Notes under the pieces: generated by a model
Seen by the model: only the letters and a program-made list of their open reading frames with translations
What the model was told of the DNA's origin: nothing
Databases searched by the model: none
Position numbers and translations under genes: made by a program
Source: Fibrobacter succinogenes
GTDB taxonomy: Bacteria > Fibrobacterota > Fibrobacteria > Fibrobacterales > Fibrobacteraceae
DNA length: 64,000 bases
Assembly (NCBI GenBank): GCA_902800345.1
Contig: CADCDO010000002.1
Location: 124,001-188,000, forward strand
Direction of reading: 5' to 3'
Shown: piece after piece, positions 1 through 7,923 of the stretch
How the letters are laid out: every line of letters begins with the position of its first letter
Numbering within the stretch: position 1 is the stretch's first letter

Positions 1-706
1 TTCTCGTACCTTCCGTTGAAAAGGTCTGCAGTTTGTCGTCTTTCCAGGCAATACACTTGATATCGGCGCTGTCACTAGAAGCGTTTTTGACAAGCTTCCA
101 GGAATTCGGGTTGTTCAATTGCGAATCAGATTCCAGTTTTCCCCAATCCATCTTGCGCACGTAAAGGGACGAGCCCATGGCGACATAAAGCGAATCGCCG
201 CGAGTCTCCATCGCGCTTATCGGCGTTATCGAAAGGTTCACATCCCTAATCCTTTCCACAGTCAGAATAGAAGTCATGTTCCTCAGGCTAAAGAACGAAA
301 GCCTGTCTTCGAAAGCAAGGACCATGATTTCGCCATTCACGCCCCCCACACGGGCCATGCCAGGGATTAAACGCACTTTGTTTCCGGCATAGGAGCGGCT
401 CTTGATATGCCAAGCTCCATTTTCGCCCAACAAAGAAATAATGCCATAGTCACTCACCGAAAAAACACCGAAGGCGTCCGATATAACGACAGCGCTTATG
501 GACTGGTCGCCCAATCCATTAGACGTCGTATAAACGTTATCGACAGAAAGCGTCCTATAGCGGACACCGCCACCCGTAGCCATGATCAGGCCTTCTCCCA
601 AGGGTACAGCCGCCCTTATCGGGAAAGGACTTGTATAATTGACCCAGTCAGCGAACGCTGTCGTGGCAACGAAAAAGATACAGATAAGCTTAGATAATAA
701 TTTCAC
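1..706 (-). CDS. Secreted propeller-like protein, 3' end outside the window
   Basis: The minus strand is open from a GTG at 706 to the window edge (235 codons, no stop). The N-terminus (VKLLSKLICIFFVATTAFA) is a clear signal peptide, so the protein is exported. The rest has short alternating blocks with GGG, VRYRTLS and SVSDYGIISLLGENGAW, like the blades of a two-component-regulator-type beta-propeller; that fold is inferred from pattern only. It starts 30 bases after the stop of the ECF sigma factor gene, so the two are probably co-transcribed and the sigma factor may control or respond to this exported protein. There is no strong Shine-Dalgarno sequence. The C-terminal part is not visible, so the final function cannot be stated. 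Confidence 0.7.
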   Translation of the reverse strand, partial: MKLLSKLICIFFVATTAFADWVNYTSPFPIRAAVPLGEGLIMATGGGVRYRTLSVDNVYTTSNGLGDQSISAVVISDAFGVFSVSDYGIISLLGENGAWHIKSRSYAGNKVRLIPGMARVGGVNGEIMVLAFEDRLSFFSLRNMTSILTVERIRDVNLSITPISAMETRGDSLYVAMGSSLYVRKMDWGKLESDSQLNNPNSWKLVKNASSDSADIKCIAWKDDKLQTFSTEGTR

Positions 707-736
707 ACTCTAAAATTACGAAATTACAGAAGTTTT

Positions 737-1351
737 TCAACTAGCACTTTCGATAATTTCACGCAATGTAGCATCATGCCCCGTTATCAATTTGAGTTCT
801 TCCTTTTGGATCTCCATTTTTTCACGCATTTTTTCAAACGCGGCCACACGTCGCGAAACGATATTGCTTTTCGAAAGCCCGATCAGACGGCTCAGGTCAC
901 GAACGCCAAGGCCGCCGATTACTGACAATTCCACAATCATCCTGTCTAGCGGATCCAGCACATCGAGCAGGTACTTGAACTCGTTCATGACCGCATCGGA
1001 ACTCACCCTTTTATCGGGAATCACAAATGTGCATATATCGTCCCCCTCATAACCCACGCGCACGTCGCAAAGGCTCGCAAGCCGTACAACGCGGTCCATG
1101 TTCTCCCTACGGTGTCGGGTATAATGGCAATTCAAAAGTACCGTCTCGAACCACGGCAAGAGATTGATTCCATTGTTCAGTTCCCAGGCCTTTCGGCAAA
1201 AGCGGAGCGCAACTTCCTGAAACAGGTCGTCCGCATCTTCCCTTGTCCCACACTTTTTGAGACACAATTTGTATATTCTATGGGAATATTTTTTCCAAAT
1301 GGTTCCCACCCAGTGAGGAGGACTATAACGAAAGGGACGTGCACGTGACAT
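737..1351 (-). CDS. ECF-type RNA polymerase sigma factor
   Basis: About 204 residues, the usual size of an extracytoplasmic-function sigma factor, which directs RNA polymerase to a small regulon. Region 2 is visible as KKCGTREDADDLFQEVALRF (core binding and -10 recognition). Region 4 is the helix-turn-helix around LGVRDLSRLIGLSKSNIVSR. I chose ATG 1351; a TTG at 1366 in frame would add five residues, and neither has a strong ribosome site. A short charged tail (EELKLITGHDATLREIIESAS) follows region 4. There is no anti-sigma gene beside it; the only gene behind it encodes an exported propeller-like protein. It is divergent from dsbD, with starts about 45 bases apart, so the promoters must overlap. 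Confidence 0.88.
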   Translation of the reverse strand: MSRARPFRYSPPHWVGTIWKKYSHRIYKLCLKKCGTREDADDLFQEVALRFCRKAWELNNGINLLPWFETVLLNCHYTRHRRENMDRVVRLASLCDVRVGYEGDDICTFVIPDKRVSSDAVMNEFKYLLDVLDPLDRMIVELSVIGGLGVRDLSRLIGLSKSNIVSRRVAAFEKMREKMEIQKEELKLITGHDATLREIIESAS

Positions 1352-1397
1352 AGATGGTTTTTCCAATATTTTCTACTTCTTATTACGGATTTAATTT

Positions 1398-3281
1398 ATG
1401 AAAATTTTAGACAAATTTGTGGATTTTGAAAATTTTGCAAACAACCGTTTGCAAAAAGCGTCATTTTGCATTTTATTGTTTGCAACGGTTGCGTTTTCAC
1501 AAGAGTTCAACATGAACAACATGCCGCCTCCAGAGGCTAGCATGCGCTATTCCGCAGGGACCCTGCAAAAAGGTTCAACGGTCATTGTGGATATCGTCAT
1601 TCCGGACAACTGGCATGTGAACGCGAACATCGCCGCCGATGAATTCCTGAAGCCCTCGTCCATCGAGATTTCCGCAAAAGGAATCCACTTTGGGGAGCCC
1701 AAGTGGCCCGAACCCATCAAGGAATACAGCGAGGCGCTCGACCTCGAAAACCTGGTGTTCAAAGGATATTTCCAGATTAAGCTCCCCGTGGATAGCGTCG
1801 AAGCAGGTTACGACAGCTTAACGACGCAAGCGACATTCCATTACCAGGCTTGCGACAATTCCATTTGCCTCGCGCCATCCAGCGTCACGTTCGGGGTAGG
1901 CGCCACAGGGTTCAAGAGCAAGACGCAGCAGGCACCCGGATTAAAAAAAAACGATGACGAAGGCCAGGGCAATGCACCAGAAACCTTAACGGATCCCGCA
2001 GAGAACCTCGCCGGGGGCGGTTTCACAAGCACCCTAATCCTGCTTTTGTCCGCACTGTTCGGCGGCCTGATCCTGAACCTCATGCCCTGCGTGTTGCCGG
2101 TGCTCTCGCTCAAGCTGTTCAGCCTCATCAAGCAGGCTGGCGAAAGCCGCAGCCGCCTCCTCGCACTCGGTACCGCAACAACCGTCGGCATTCTCGCCAG
2201 TTTCTGGCTCTTGGCCGCCATCGTCGCCGCCGTCAAAGCCGGCGGCGGAAACGCCGGATGGGGCATGCAATTCCAAAGCGCTGGATTCATCGCGTTCATG
2301 GTCGTCATCCTGAGCGCTTTTGCCATGAGCTTTTTCGGCGTATTCGAAATCTGGCTCCCCGGTAGCGCAACGACCAAGATGGACTCTGCCGGGCGCAAGA
2401 ACGGTCTCCTCGGGGCTTTTTTCACAGGAGCGCTCCTCGTGCTTCTAAGCACGCCGTGCTCGGCCCCGTTCCTCGGCACCGCCATGGGATTCGCCTTCAC
2501 CGCCTCGACCCCAGTGTTGTTCCTGTTCTTTACCGCAGCAGGCGTAGGGCTCGCGCTCCCCTACATGCTCGTGAGCGCATTCCCAAGCGTCCTGAAAGCA
2601 TTCCCCAAACCCGGCGCCTGGATGGTCATGCTCCAGAAAATCATGGGCGTTCTGCTACTCGGCACGGTCGCATGGCTCTTATGGGTCGTGCGCGAACAGG
2701 CGGGAAACTTCGGCATGGCCATATTCGCCGTCATCGCGTTCCTGAGCGTCATTCTGAGTTTCGCCATCGGGAAAATAGCCCCGCCGGGAGTCACATTTAT
2801 CCGGGAAGTCGCCTCCATCGTGATTTCCATCATTCTCCTCGCCGTTTTCTGGTTCACGTTCGCCGCCCCGAAATACGAAGCCGAAGTTGACGCCATCTTC
2901 GACGCAAGAGCGGCACAACTCATCACCGAAGACGGATGGTACCGCTACACGCCGGAACTCATCGAAGACTTCGCAAAATACGGGCGCACGGTCTTTATCG
3001 ACGCCACCGCCGACTGGTGCCTCACCTGCAAGGCAAACGAAGCCGCCGTTTTGAACCGCAAAGATTTTAAACAGGCAATGGACAGCTTGAACGTAGTACT
3101 CATCAAAGCCGACTGGACCCGCGAAACGCCCGAAGTCACAAAGCTCCTCAAAAGCATGGGCAAGTCCGGAGTCCCCGCCTACGCCATCTACCCCGCCGGC
3201 GACGCTTCAAAACAAATTGTGCTACCGGAGTTGCTGACAACAAATGCGATTGTAGAGAAGATAGTAGGAAGTAGGGAATAA
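1398..3281 (+). CDS. dsbD: Thiol:disulfide interchange protein DsbD
   Basis: This inner-membrane protein passes electrons from cytoplasmic thioredoxin to the periplasm, keeping disulfide isomerases and cytochrome-assembly proteins reduced. All three DsbD parts are present in 627 residues: a periplasmic N-terminal domain with paired Cys152 and Cys157 (ACDNSIC); a membrane domain from about 210 to 480 with its two redox Cys in LMPCVLP (Cys221) and STPCSAPF (Cys344); and a C-terminal thioredoxin domain with WCLTC (Cys531/Cys534). A signal peptide precedes the first domain. The many Cys-rich exported lipoproteins encoded in this window make a periplasmic reductant plausible. The gene is divergent from the sigma factor gene. 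The identification is secure. Confidence 0.95.
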   Translation: MKILDKFVDFENFANNRLQKASFCILLFATVAFSQEFNMNNMPPPEASMRYSAGTLQKGSTVIVDIVIPDNWHVNANIAADEFLKPSSIEISAKGIHFGEPKWPEPIKEYSEALDLENLVFKGYFQIKLPVDSVEAGYDSLTTQATFHYQACDNSICLAPSSVTFGVGATGFKSKTQQAPGLKKNDDEGQGNAPETLTDPAENLAGGGFTSTLILLLSALFGGLILNLMPCVLPVLSLKLFSLIKQAGESRSRLLALGTATTVGILASFWLLAAIVAAVKAGGGNAGWGMQFQSAGFIAFMVVILSAFAMSFFGVFEIWLPGSATTKMDSAGRKNGLLGAFFTGALLVLLSTPCSAPFLGTAMGFAFTASTPVLFLFFTAAGVGLALPYMLVSAFPSVLKAFPKPGAWMVMLQKIMGVLLLGTVAWLLWVVREQAGNFGMAIFAVIAFLSVILSFAIGKIAPPGVTFIREVASIVISIILLAVFWFTFAAPKYEAEVDAIFDARAAQLITEDGWYRYTPELIEDFAKYGRTVFIDATADWCLTCKANEAAVLNRKDFKQAMDSLNVVLIKADWTRETPEVTKLLKSMGKSGVPAYAIYPAGDASKQIVLPELLTTNAIVEKIVGSRE

Positions 3282-3283
3282 TT

Positions 3284-3655
3284 TCAACGTTCTTGAATCA
3301 CGCCCATAAATAAATTCACATTCCCTTGCGTAACGGACAAGACGGCCTTTTGCTTGCCTAAGTGTTTTGGCCATCGGACTTGCAATTCGGTGTAAATGCG
3401 AACATTTTTCGTTCCAGGCAAAGGCGTAGTGATATTTATTATTCCGTTTTGTGAGATGACACTTGCTTGCGGCGGTGAAGTTTTAGATACAGCTATAGAA
3501 GATGCCGAAACAGGACGTGTTTCCGAAATCGCTATAAATATCACACCAGTTGAACTGCTAGACATTTCTTTCATAAATGGCTCACCCATAGTCACGTTAA
3601 ACGTAACATATTCTTTGTCAGGCGATTCTGTTATATCAGAAAGAGTAATGTTCAT
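3284..3655 (-). CDS. Hypothetical protein, probably the remaining C-terminal part of a larger gene
   Basis: A 123-residue open frame ends three bases from the dsbD stop (convergent). I do not recognise it. The coding pattern continues upstream of the first ATG for about 14 codons (reading SETKDFVFWNGLD) before a stop, which suggests that the present ATG is internal and that the 5' part was lost, most likely when the insertion sequence behind it arrived. The residues alternate in a beta-strand manner (YVTFNVTMGEP, IINITTPLPGTKNVRIYTELQV), like a small secreted or Ig-like domain, but no signal peptide remains. Its ATG overlaps the TGA of the transposase-like fragment upstream. Confidence 0.4.
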   Translation of the reverse strand: MNITLSDITESPDKEYVTFNVTMGEPFMKEMSSSSTGVIFIAISETRPVSASSIAVSKTSPPQASVISQNGIINITTPLPGTKNVRIYTELQVRWPKHLGKQKAVLSVTQGNVNLFMGVIQER

Positions 3656-3788
3656 ATCGAGACCATTCCAGAAGACAAAATCTTTAGTCTCAGAATTTCA
3701 CCTTTAGAGAGGTATTTTGCGATTTGCGCGTATATCGGCTGTCCGGTAAAATTTCTACATTCCACAGTGCTTTTGAATTTGTTTTATG
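3652..3788 (-). pseudogene. Transposase-like N-terminal fragment of an insertion-sequence remnant
   Basis: A minus-strand frame of about 30 codons reads ECRNFTGQPIYAQIAKYLSK and then runs into TGA at 3652. The NFTGQPIYAQ beginning resembles the N-terminus of IS4-like transposases; this is from memory and not a search. It lies directly inside an IS-end-like inverted repeat. Everything after the first 20 or so codons is missing, so it is a dead fragment. Confidence 0.4.
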
Positions 3789-3883
3789 TGCAAAAGAAAC
3801 TATAGTCAAAAGCGGCGGCTCCCGGAAACGGAAGTCGCCTTTTTTGTTAGAATTTTAGCTGAATTAAAAAGTTTTACCGGACA
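3740..3883. repeat. Perfect 12-bp inverted repeat of an IS remnant
   Basis: TGTCCGGTAAAA at 3740-3751 is matched by TTTTACCGGACA at 3872-3883, with 120 bases between. The outer copy looks like an IS terminal repeat. The inner copy lies inside the transposase-like frame, where it encodes the NFTG residues. Confidence 0.55.
3814..3845 (+). terminator. Strong Rho-independent terminator inside the IS remnant
   Basis: An 11-bp stem (3814-3824 with 3829-3839, one mismatch) closed by a GAAA tetraloop is followed by six T. It points away from the inserted fragment toward the AT-rich gene. Hairpins in this position commonly shield a transposase from outside transcription. Confidence 0.7.
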
Positions 3884-3904
3884 CTAATAATATATATTGT
3901 TTAT

Positions 3905-4531
3905 ATGATCAAAATTTTATTACAGTTGATATTAGCATTATCCATTGTTTGTCTTGCACAAACAAGTTTTAGCATTGCTCCCGAAAGCTCATCTGCTGCA
4001 GATTCGCAAAATTCATGTCCTAGCATTAATCGTAAAGGTATGCAAAAAACAGAAAATGTTCCTAACAGACCCGACAAAGACAAATGGAAGTTCAATAAAA
4101 TCAATATTGAAGGAGTTGTAGATTCAGTGGGTGTAGATACATTCTTTGTTGAGAACAAATACGTCGTTTATTACAATAATACTCCAAATGTTGGAAAAAT
4201 TATCAAAATAAAAGATGTCATTCTAGAGGGACCCGACAACAACATGAAACTAATATTTGATTCGAATGCAGTCTTTGTTCCTTTAGATTTAAACATTTCC
4301 AAAGGGGATTCAATTTTTATTACAAACTATTCCGCAACATTTTTCCTAGAATGTTATACACATACTAATTTACACGGGGAATTCATGGGAGAGTTTTTCG
4401 TCAATTCTCGCCCAACTACAATAATTCCTTACAAACCTCGACAAGCAAAAGTTCCTACCGTAAAAAAACGCAATAGAAACGCAGCGGGTAAATTTCTAAA
4501 AGATACTCCATCAAAAATAATCAAGTACTAA
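3905..4531 (+). CDS. AT-rich secreted protein of unknown function
   Basis: This 208-residue protein starts with a good signal peptide (MIKILLQLILALSIVCLAQT), followed by a Ser-rich stretch, a beta-rich middle (VEGVVDSVGVDTFFVENKYVVYY-like pattern) and a basic C-terminal tail (KKRNRNAAGKF). It is not a recognised family. Base composition is clearly more AT-rich than that of glgA or dsbD, as in the secreted gene at 37.2 kb, and it sits directly beside an IS remnant, which points to acquisition by transfer. It is followed by its own terminator. Confidence 0.65.
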   Translation: MIKILLQLILALSIVCLAQTSFSIAPESSSAADSQNSCPSINRKGMQKTENVPNRPDKDKWKFNKINIEGVVDSVGVDTFFVENKYVVYYNNTPNVGKIIKIKDVILEGPDNNMKLIFDSNAVFVPLDLNISKGDSIFITNYSATFFLECYTHTNLHGEFMGEFFVNSRPTTIIPYKPRQAKVPTVKKRNRNAAGKFLKDTPSKIIKY

Positions 4532-4548
4532 TATTTTCGAATATGCAC

Positions 4549-4577
4549 AAAAAGGGTGGCTTTGGGCCACCTTTTTT
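4549..4577. terminator. Bidirectional terminator between the AT-rich secreted gene and glgA
   Basis: GGTGGC (4555-4560) pairs with GCCACC (4566-4571), flanked by five A on one side and six T on the other. It serves the plus-strand secreted gene and the convergent glgA. Confidence 0.85.
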
Positions 4578-4600
4578 CGCTTTACTCGAAGGCGATGCCG

Positions 4601-5830
4601 CTATCTTTTTCCTTCGCGTTTGTAGCGGTCGATGCATTCCTGATAGAAGTCGAATGTCTGCTTGGCAATCGTTTTCCAGCTGAACACGTCAATGGCGCGC
4701 TTGCGGCTGACTTCGCCCATCTTTTTCGCGAGTTCCGGGTTTTCGAGAATCTTGTTAAGTTTGTGTGCAAAGTCCGTCTGGAAGGCCTTCGGATCTGCCG
4801 GTTCAAAGTTCGTCGCGGACACGGCCTTGAGCGGCACAAGGTAACCCGTTTCGCCATCGACGATGATTTCCGGGATGCCGCCGACAGCACTGCCCACAAC
4901 CGGCGTGCCACAGCTCATGGCTTCGAGATTGATAATGCCGAACGGTTCGTAAAGCGAAGGCGTCGCAAACACGGTCGCATGGCTGTAAAGCACGCGCAGT
5001 TCCGTATGCGGCACGGCATCCTGAATCCAGACAACGCCATCACGCGTCGCTTGAACCTTTTCAATCAAGTGCTTGCATTCATCGGCAAGTTCCTGTGTGT
5101 CCGGGGCACCGGCACAAAGCACCACCTGGGCGTTCTTGTCAATTTGCGGAATCGCCTGGATCAGCTGGCTAATGCCCTTCTGGCGCGTAATGCGGCCCAC
5201 GAAAAGCACATATGGGCGCTTCGGATCCACGCCCCACTTCTTCAAAATTTCTTCGTCGAACGTCGGCTTGTAAAAATCCGGATCAATGCCATTGTAGATA
5301 ACCTTCACGCGGTCTTCCGGCACTCCGTACAACTTCATCACGTCGCGCTTCATGCCTTCGCTCACGGCAATCACGCCGTCGGCCGCTTCATACGCCGTGC
5401 GTTCAATCCAGCAACTCATGTTATAGCCGCCATCGCCGAGCTGTTCCGCTTTCCACGGACGGTGCGGTTCTAAGGAATGCGTCGTGAGAATCAGCGGGCA
5501 CTGTAACAAACGGCTCGCCACTACGCCACCGAAATGGCTATACCACGTATGGCAATGGATCACGTCGATATCCTTGAGCGAAGACATCCACTGGAGATTG
5601 ATGTCTAGCGGCTTCAGGATTTTCTTGAAGCGTTCGTCAGCCGGATTGCTATCCAGCTTCTGGCTAAAGCCAATCGCGCGGATGTTGTTCGCATCATCGT
5701 TCTGCGGGCCAAAGCAGCGTGCTTCGATGTGGCAGAGCTTGGAAAGTTCCTGGCTGAGAAATTTGACGTGGATTCCTGCACCGCCGTAAATTTCTGGCGG
5801 AAACTCGTTAGTAAGAATAGCAGCGTTCAT
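4601..5830 (-). CDS. glgA: Glycogen synthase, GT4 family (GlgA of the actinobacterial type)
   Basis: This cytoplasmic retaining glycosyltransferase extends alpha-1,4-glucan chains from a nucleotide-glucose. Its 409 residues form two Rossmann domains. The N-terminal domain begins NEFPPEIYGGAGIHV (the glycine-rich acceptor and donor loop) and contains HCHTWYSHFGG. The C-terminal domain contains VGRITRQKGI and the EPFGIINLEA motif (E-x7-E) that binds the nucleotide sugar. This length and motif set fits the short GT4 synthase rather than the long GT5 GlgA. Fibrobacter stores much glycogen, so the role is expected. The start codon has no Shine-Dalgarno sequence; a 7-base-periodic leader runs up to it. 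The gene stands alone. Confidence 0.9.
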   Translation of the reverse strand: MNAAILTNEFPPEIYGGAGIHVKFLSQELSKLCHIEARCFGPQNDDANNIRAIGFSQKLDSNPADERFKKILKPLDINLQWMSSLKDIDVIHCHTWYSHFGGVVASRLLQCPLILTTHSLEPHRPWKAEQLGDGGYNMSCWIERTAYEAADGVIAVSEGMKRDVMKLYGVPEDRVKVIYNGIDPDFYKPTFDEEILKKWGVDPKRPYVLFVGRITRQKGISQLIQAIPQIDKNAQVVLCAGAPDTQELADECKHLIEKVQATRDGVVWIQDAVPHTELRVLYSHATVFATPSLYEPFGIINLEAMSCGTPVVGSAVGGIPEIIVDGETGYLVPLKAVSATNFEPADPKAFQTDFAHKLNKILENPELAKKMGEVSRKRAIDVFSWKTIAKQTFDFYQECIDRYKREGKR

Positions 5831-5868
5831 TATTCAGTAAACAGTGGTTAGTGGTTAATAAACTGCGG
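5831..5868. repeat. Heptad repeat array forming the glgA leader
   Basis: Read toward glgA, units of the type CCACTAA / CCACTGT / TTACTGA end two or three bases before the ATG. It is nearly the same leader as the one in front of ackA at 41588-41623. Confidence 0.75.
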
Positions 5869-5970
5869 ATAAGAAGAATATCCGCAAACTGTTTCCGCAG
5901 ACAATATTAAAAATTTACACAGCGAAATTCAATAGGCTTGCCGTACCGAAACGTTGATTTGTCTCTTTCG

Positions 5971-7266
5971 TCACTTTACAAATTCTTGCGTTTTTTCAAT
6001 TGCGCGCACAATCCTTGCCGGGACACCATTCTGTTTGGCTAATTTTGGCCATTCCCGTACAGCATTCTCGATTTCGGCGATAATTTTCTTGTAGCGCCCT
6101 TGCTTGAGCCCTGCAAATTTCGCAACCGCCTTGAAATCATCAAGCGTAAATCCACCACGTTTGCCGTTAAAAGTCATCTGGTGCGAACCCGTCCACGCGC
6201 CTTCCGGATTGTAGGCGTAAGTCATGTCGAACGCCGGCGCTAACGACCACACACCGCGCTTGTCCATGAGGAACCCGATATTTTTCGCATGGTCATCCTG
6301 ATTTCTCGCACAGATGTTGAACACAGCACGGCGATACATCTGTTCAAGCGCTTCGTAGCCCAAACCAAGACGCTTGACAACGTCTAACGCCTGCTCGTAA
6401 CTATAGGCTCCGGGCATGTTAAAATCGTAATGGGCAATGCCGCAAAGGGACTGGTAATGCAGCTTCTTTCCGCCATATAAACGGTCAAACCGCCGCGTCA
6501 TAAAATGCCTATGGCCGCAGCATTCGTAAAGTTTGCATTCCGTCATGTCGATGCCAGCATCCTTCACCATTTGCGAATACGTGTATTCGATGGCGCCATA
6601 ACCGAACATGTCCGCGGATTCCTTGTCGCTATTGTTTTCCACATCGTCGAGTTTCAAGAGCCAATAGCCGAAATCGGGCGATGCAGCCACCTGTCCCGAG
6701 CGAATCTCGCCCGTCTTTTCGTTGTACGCCACGAGAATTTTTGCACGGGCGCCTCCCGCCGACGTCCCCACCCGAAGAATCTCCTCAAAGGATTTTTGAT
6801 TTTTCTTGCTGAGAGACTTCGTCGAAAAACTCTTGCGCTGGTTCAAAACCTCGGCTGCAAAAGACCTCAAGTTTTCCACATCCAAGGATTCATTTTCAGT
6901 GGAATCCGGCCCCAGCAAAGGCAAAAATTCCAACGCCCCCATGCCGCGGTTCCCCGTGTAACAAAGACGCTCAAGCGCAGTAAAACTTTCCGTATTGCGA
7001 CCTTGGCGCAACAGCCAGGAGTCTATGACCTTGTTACCAAACTTGTCTGGCAAAGAGTCCGCGAATAGCCCCGGCAATCCATGAAAAGTCCGCGAAAGCT
7101 GCGGGAACAAATAAATCCGCTTAGACACAGGCATAACGATTGGCGAAGGTTCCACGCCCGCACTAATAAAATTCGGGGCGTACTCGAACCTAGCAACAGA
7201 CTCCCCTTCCATCATCGAAAGGGCCCCGATAGTCGTTCCCCAAAGTTTGACTTCTACCGCAATCAT
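5971..7266 (-). CDS. hipA: HipA-family serine/threonine kinase toxin
   Basis: In the family, HipA phosphorylates a tRNA synthetase and causes growth arrest; HipB neutralises it and represses the operon. The 431 residues are full length. The N-terminal subdomain has the conserved HGLPGLFADSLPD (62-74). The phosphate loop is GTSAGGARAK (167-176). The kinase core shows QDDHAKN (catalytic Asp324 and Asn329, aligned by eye with Asp309 and Asn314 of E. coli HipA) and LAPAFDM (metal-binding Asp347). All catalytic residues appear intact, so the toxin should be active. It starts 9 bases after the hipB stop and forms an operon with it. The real target cannot be read from sequence. Confidence 0.92.
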   Translation of the reverse strand: MIAVEVKLWGTTIGALSMMEGESVARFEYAPNFISAGVEPSPIVMPVSKRIYLFPQLSRTFHGLPGLFADSLPDKFGNKVIDSWLLRQGRNTESFTALERLCYTGNRGMGALEFLPLLGPDSTENESLDVENLRSFAAEVLNQRKSFSTKSLSKKNQKSFEEILRVGTSAGGARAKILVAYNEKTGEIRSGQVAASPDFGYWLLKLDDVENNSDKESADMFGYGAIEYTYSQMVKDAGIDMTECKLYECCGHRHFMTRRFDRLYGGKKLHYQSLCGIAHYDFNMPGAYSYEQALDVVKRLGLGYEALEQMYRRAVFNICARNQDDHAKNIGFLMDKRGVWSLAPAFDMTYAYNPEGAWTGSHQMTFNGKRGGFTLDDFKAVAKFAGLKQGRYKKIIAEIENAVREWPKLAKQNGVPARIVRAIEKTQEFVK

Positions 7267-7275
7267 CTCCTACCG

Positions 7276-7704
7276 TCACTTGTCCTCGTCCCACACCCAA
7301 TCATTTTTACGGTCCAGTCCGGCACCGTTTTTGCGAGCGCCATCCGCAATGTAATCGGCAGAATTATCCGAAACAGCGATAGCGTCATTCGCCTTCTTGC
7401 CCGCGGTCCTTGCCCGACGACGCGTTTTCATTTTTCCCATGTACAAAAGTTGCATGGGAGAAGGGGAATCGTCCGGAAAAATGTTCAGGAATACATCCAA
7501 GGTCCCGCAAGCTCGTAACACTTTGACCAAATTCAGAACCTGGACAGATTCGCCTCGTTCAATACGTTCTACGGTTCCCTTGCCCACTCCAGCCTTTTGA
7601 GCGAGATCGGCCTGAGTCCAATTGTTCCTAATACGGAATGCCGCCATGCGTTTTCCAAAAAAGGCAAGAACCGCTTCGTCTGTCTGCGCAGAATACATTA
7701 CCAT
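7276..7704 (-). CDS. hipB: HipB-like antitoxin and autorepressor
   Basis: A Cro/C1-type helix-turn-helix (WTQADLAQKAGVGKGTVERIERGES) is followed by VLRACGTLDVFLNIFPDD, typical of HipB, and then by a long polar, basic C-terminal tail (KMKTRRRARTAGKK and on). That tail is unusual, since E. coli HipB is only 88 residues. I chose the ATG at 7704: GAGGG lies 6-8 bases upstream, and the longer frame from 7749 would place the start upstream of the promoter -10 element. On this choice the protein has 142 residues and the operator lies just outside the gene. Confidence 0.85.
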   Translation of the reverse strand: MVMYSAQTDEAVLAFFGKRMAAFRIRNNWTQADLAQKAGVGKGTVERIERGESVQVLNLVKVLRACGTLDVFLNIFPDDSPSPMQLLYMGKMKTRRRARTAGKKANDAIAVSDNSADYIADGARKNGAGLDRKNDWVWDEDK

Positions 7705-7707
7705 AAG

Positions 7708-7757
7708 ATATTCCCTCTGTTCATAGGGAATATATAAAATTTTTCTCAAAAAAGCAA
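7708..7757 (-). promoter_or_regulatory. hipBA promoter with overlapping palindromic operator
   Basis: The palindrome ATATTCCCT-N8-AGGGAATAT (7708-7733) has the same 8-base spacer as the E. coli HipB operator (TATCC-N8-GGATA). It overlaps a -10 TATATT (7734-7729), which lies 17 bases from a -35-like TTGCTT (7757-7752). Binding of HipB here would block the promoter. Confidence 0.75.
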
Positions 7758-7856
7758 ATTTTTATTTCATCAAATTAAAATAGAAATATATTGGTTTAAT
7801 AGTTTACTCTCTAAATTAAGAGAATTAATATTCTTTTTTACACAATCATAGAATAC

Positions 7857-7902
7857 AAAAAAAAAGACACCCCGACCGGAATTGGCCGAGGCGCTTGGTG
7901 TT
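7857..7902 (-). terminator. Terminator of the first lipoprotein hydrolase
   Basis: Outer arms ACACC and GGTGT enclose an imperfect GC-rich stem, followed by a T-run on the minus strand. The hairpin closely resembles the one at 9482-9523, so it was duplicated with the gene. Confidence 0.75.
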
Positions 7903-7923
7903 TGGAGTGATTAATGAAGTATT

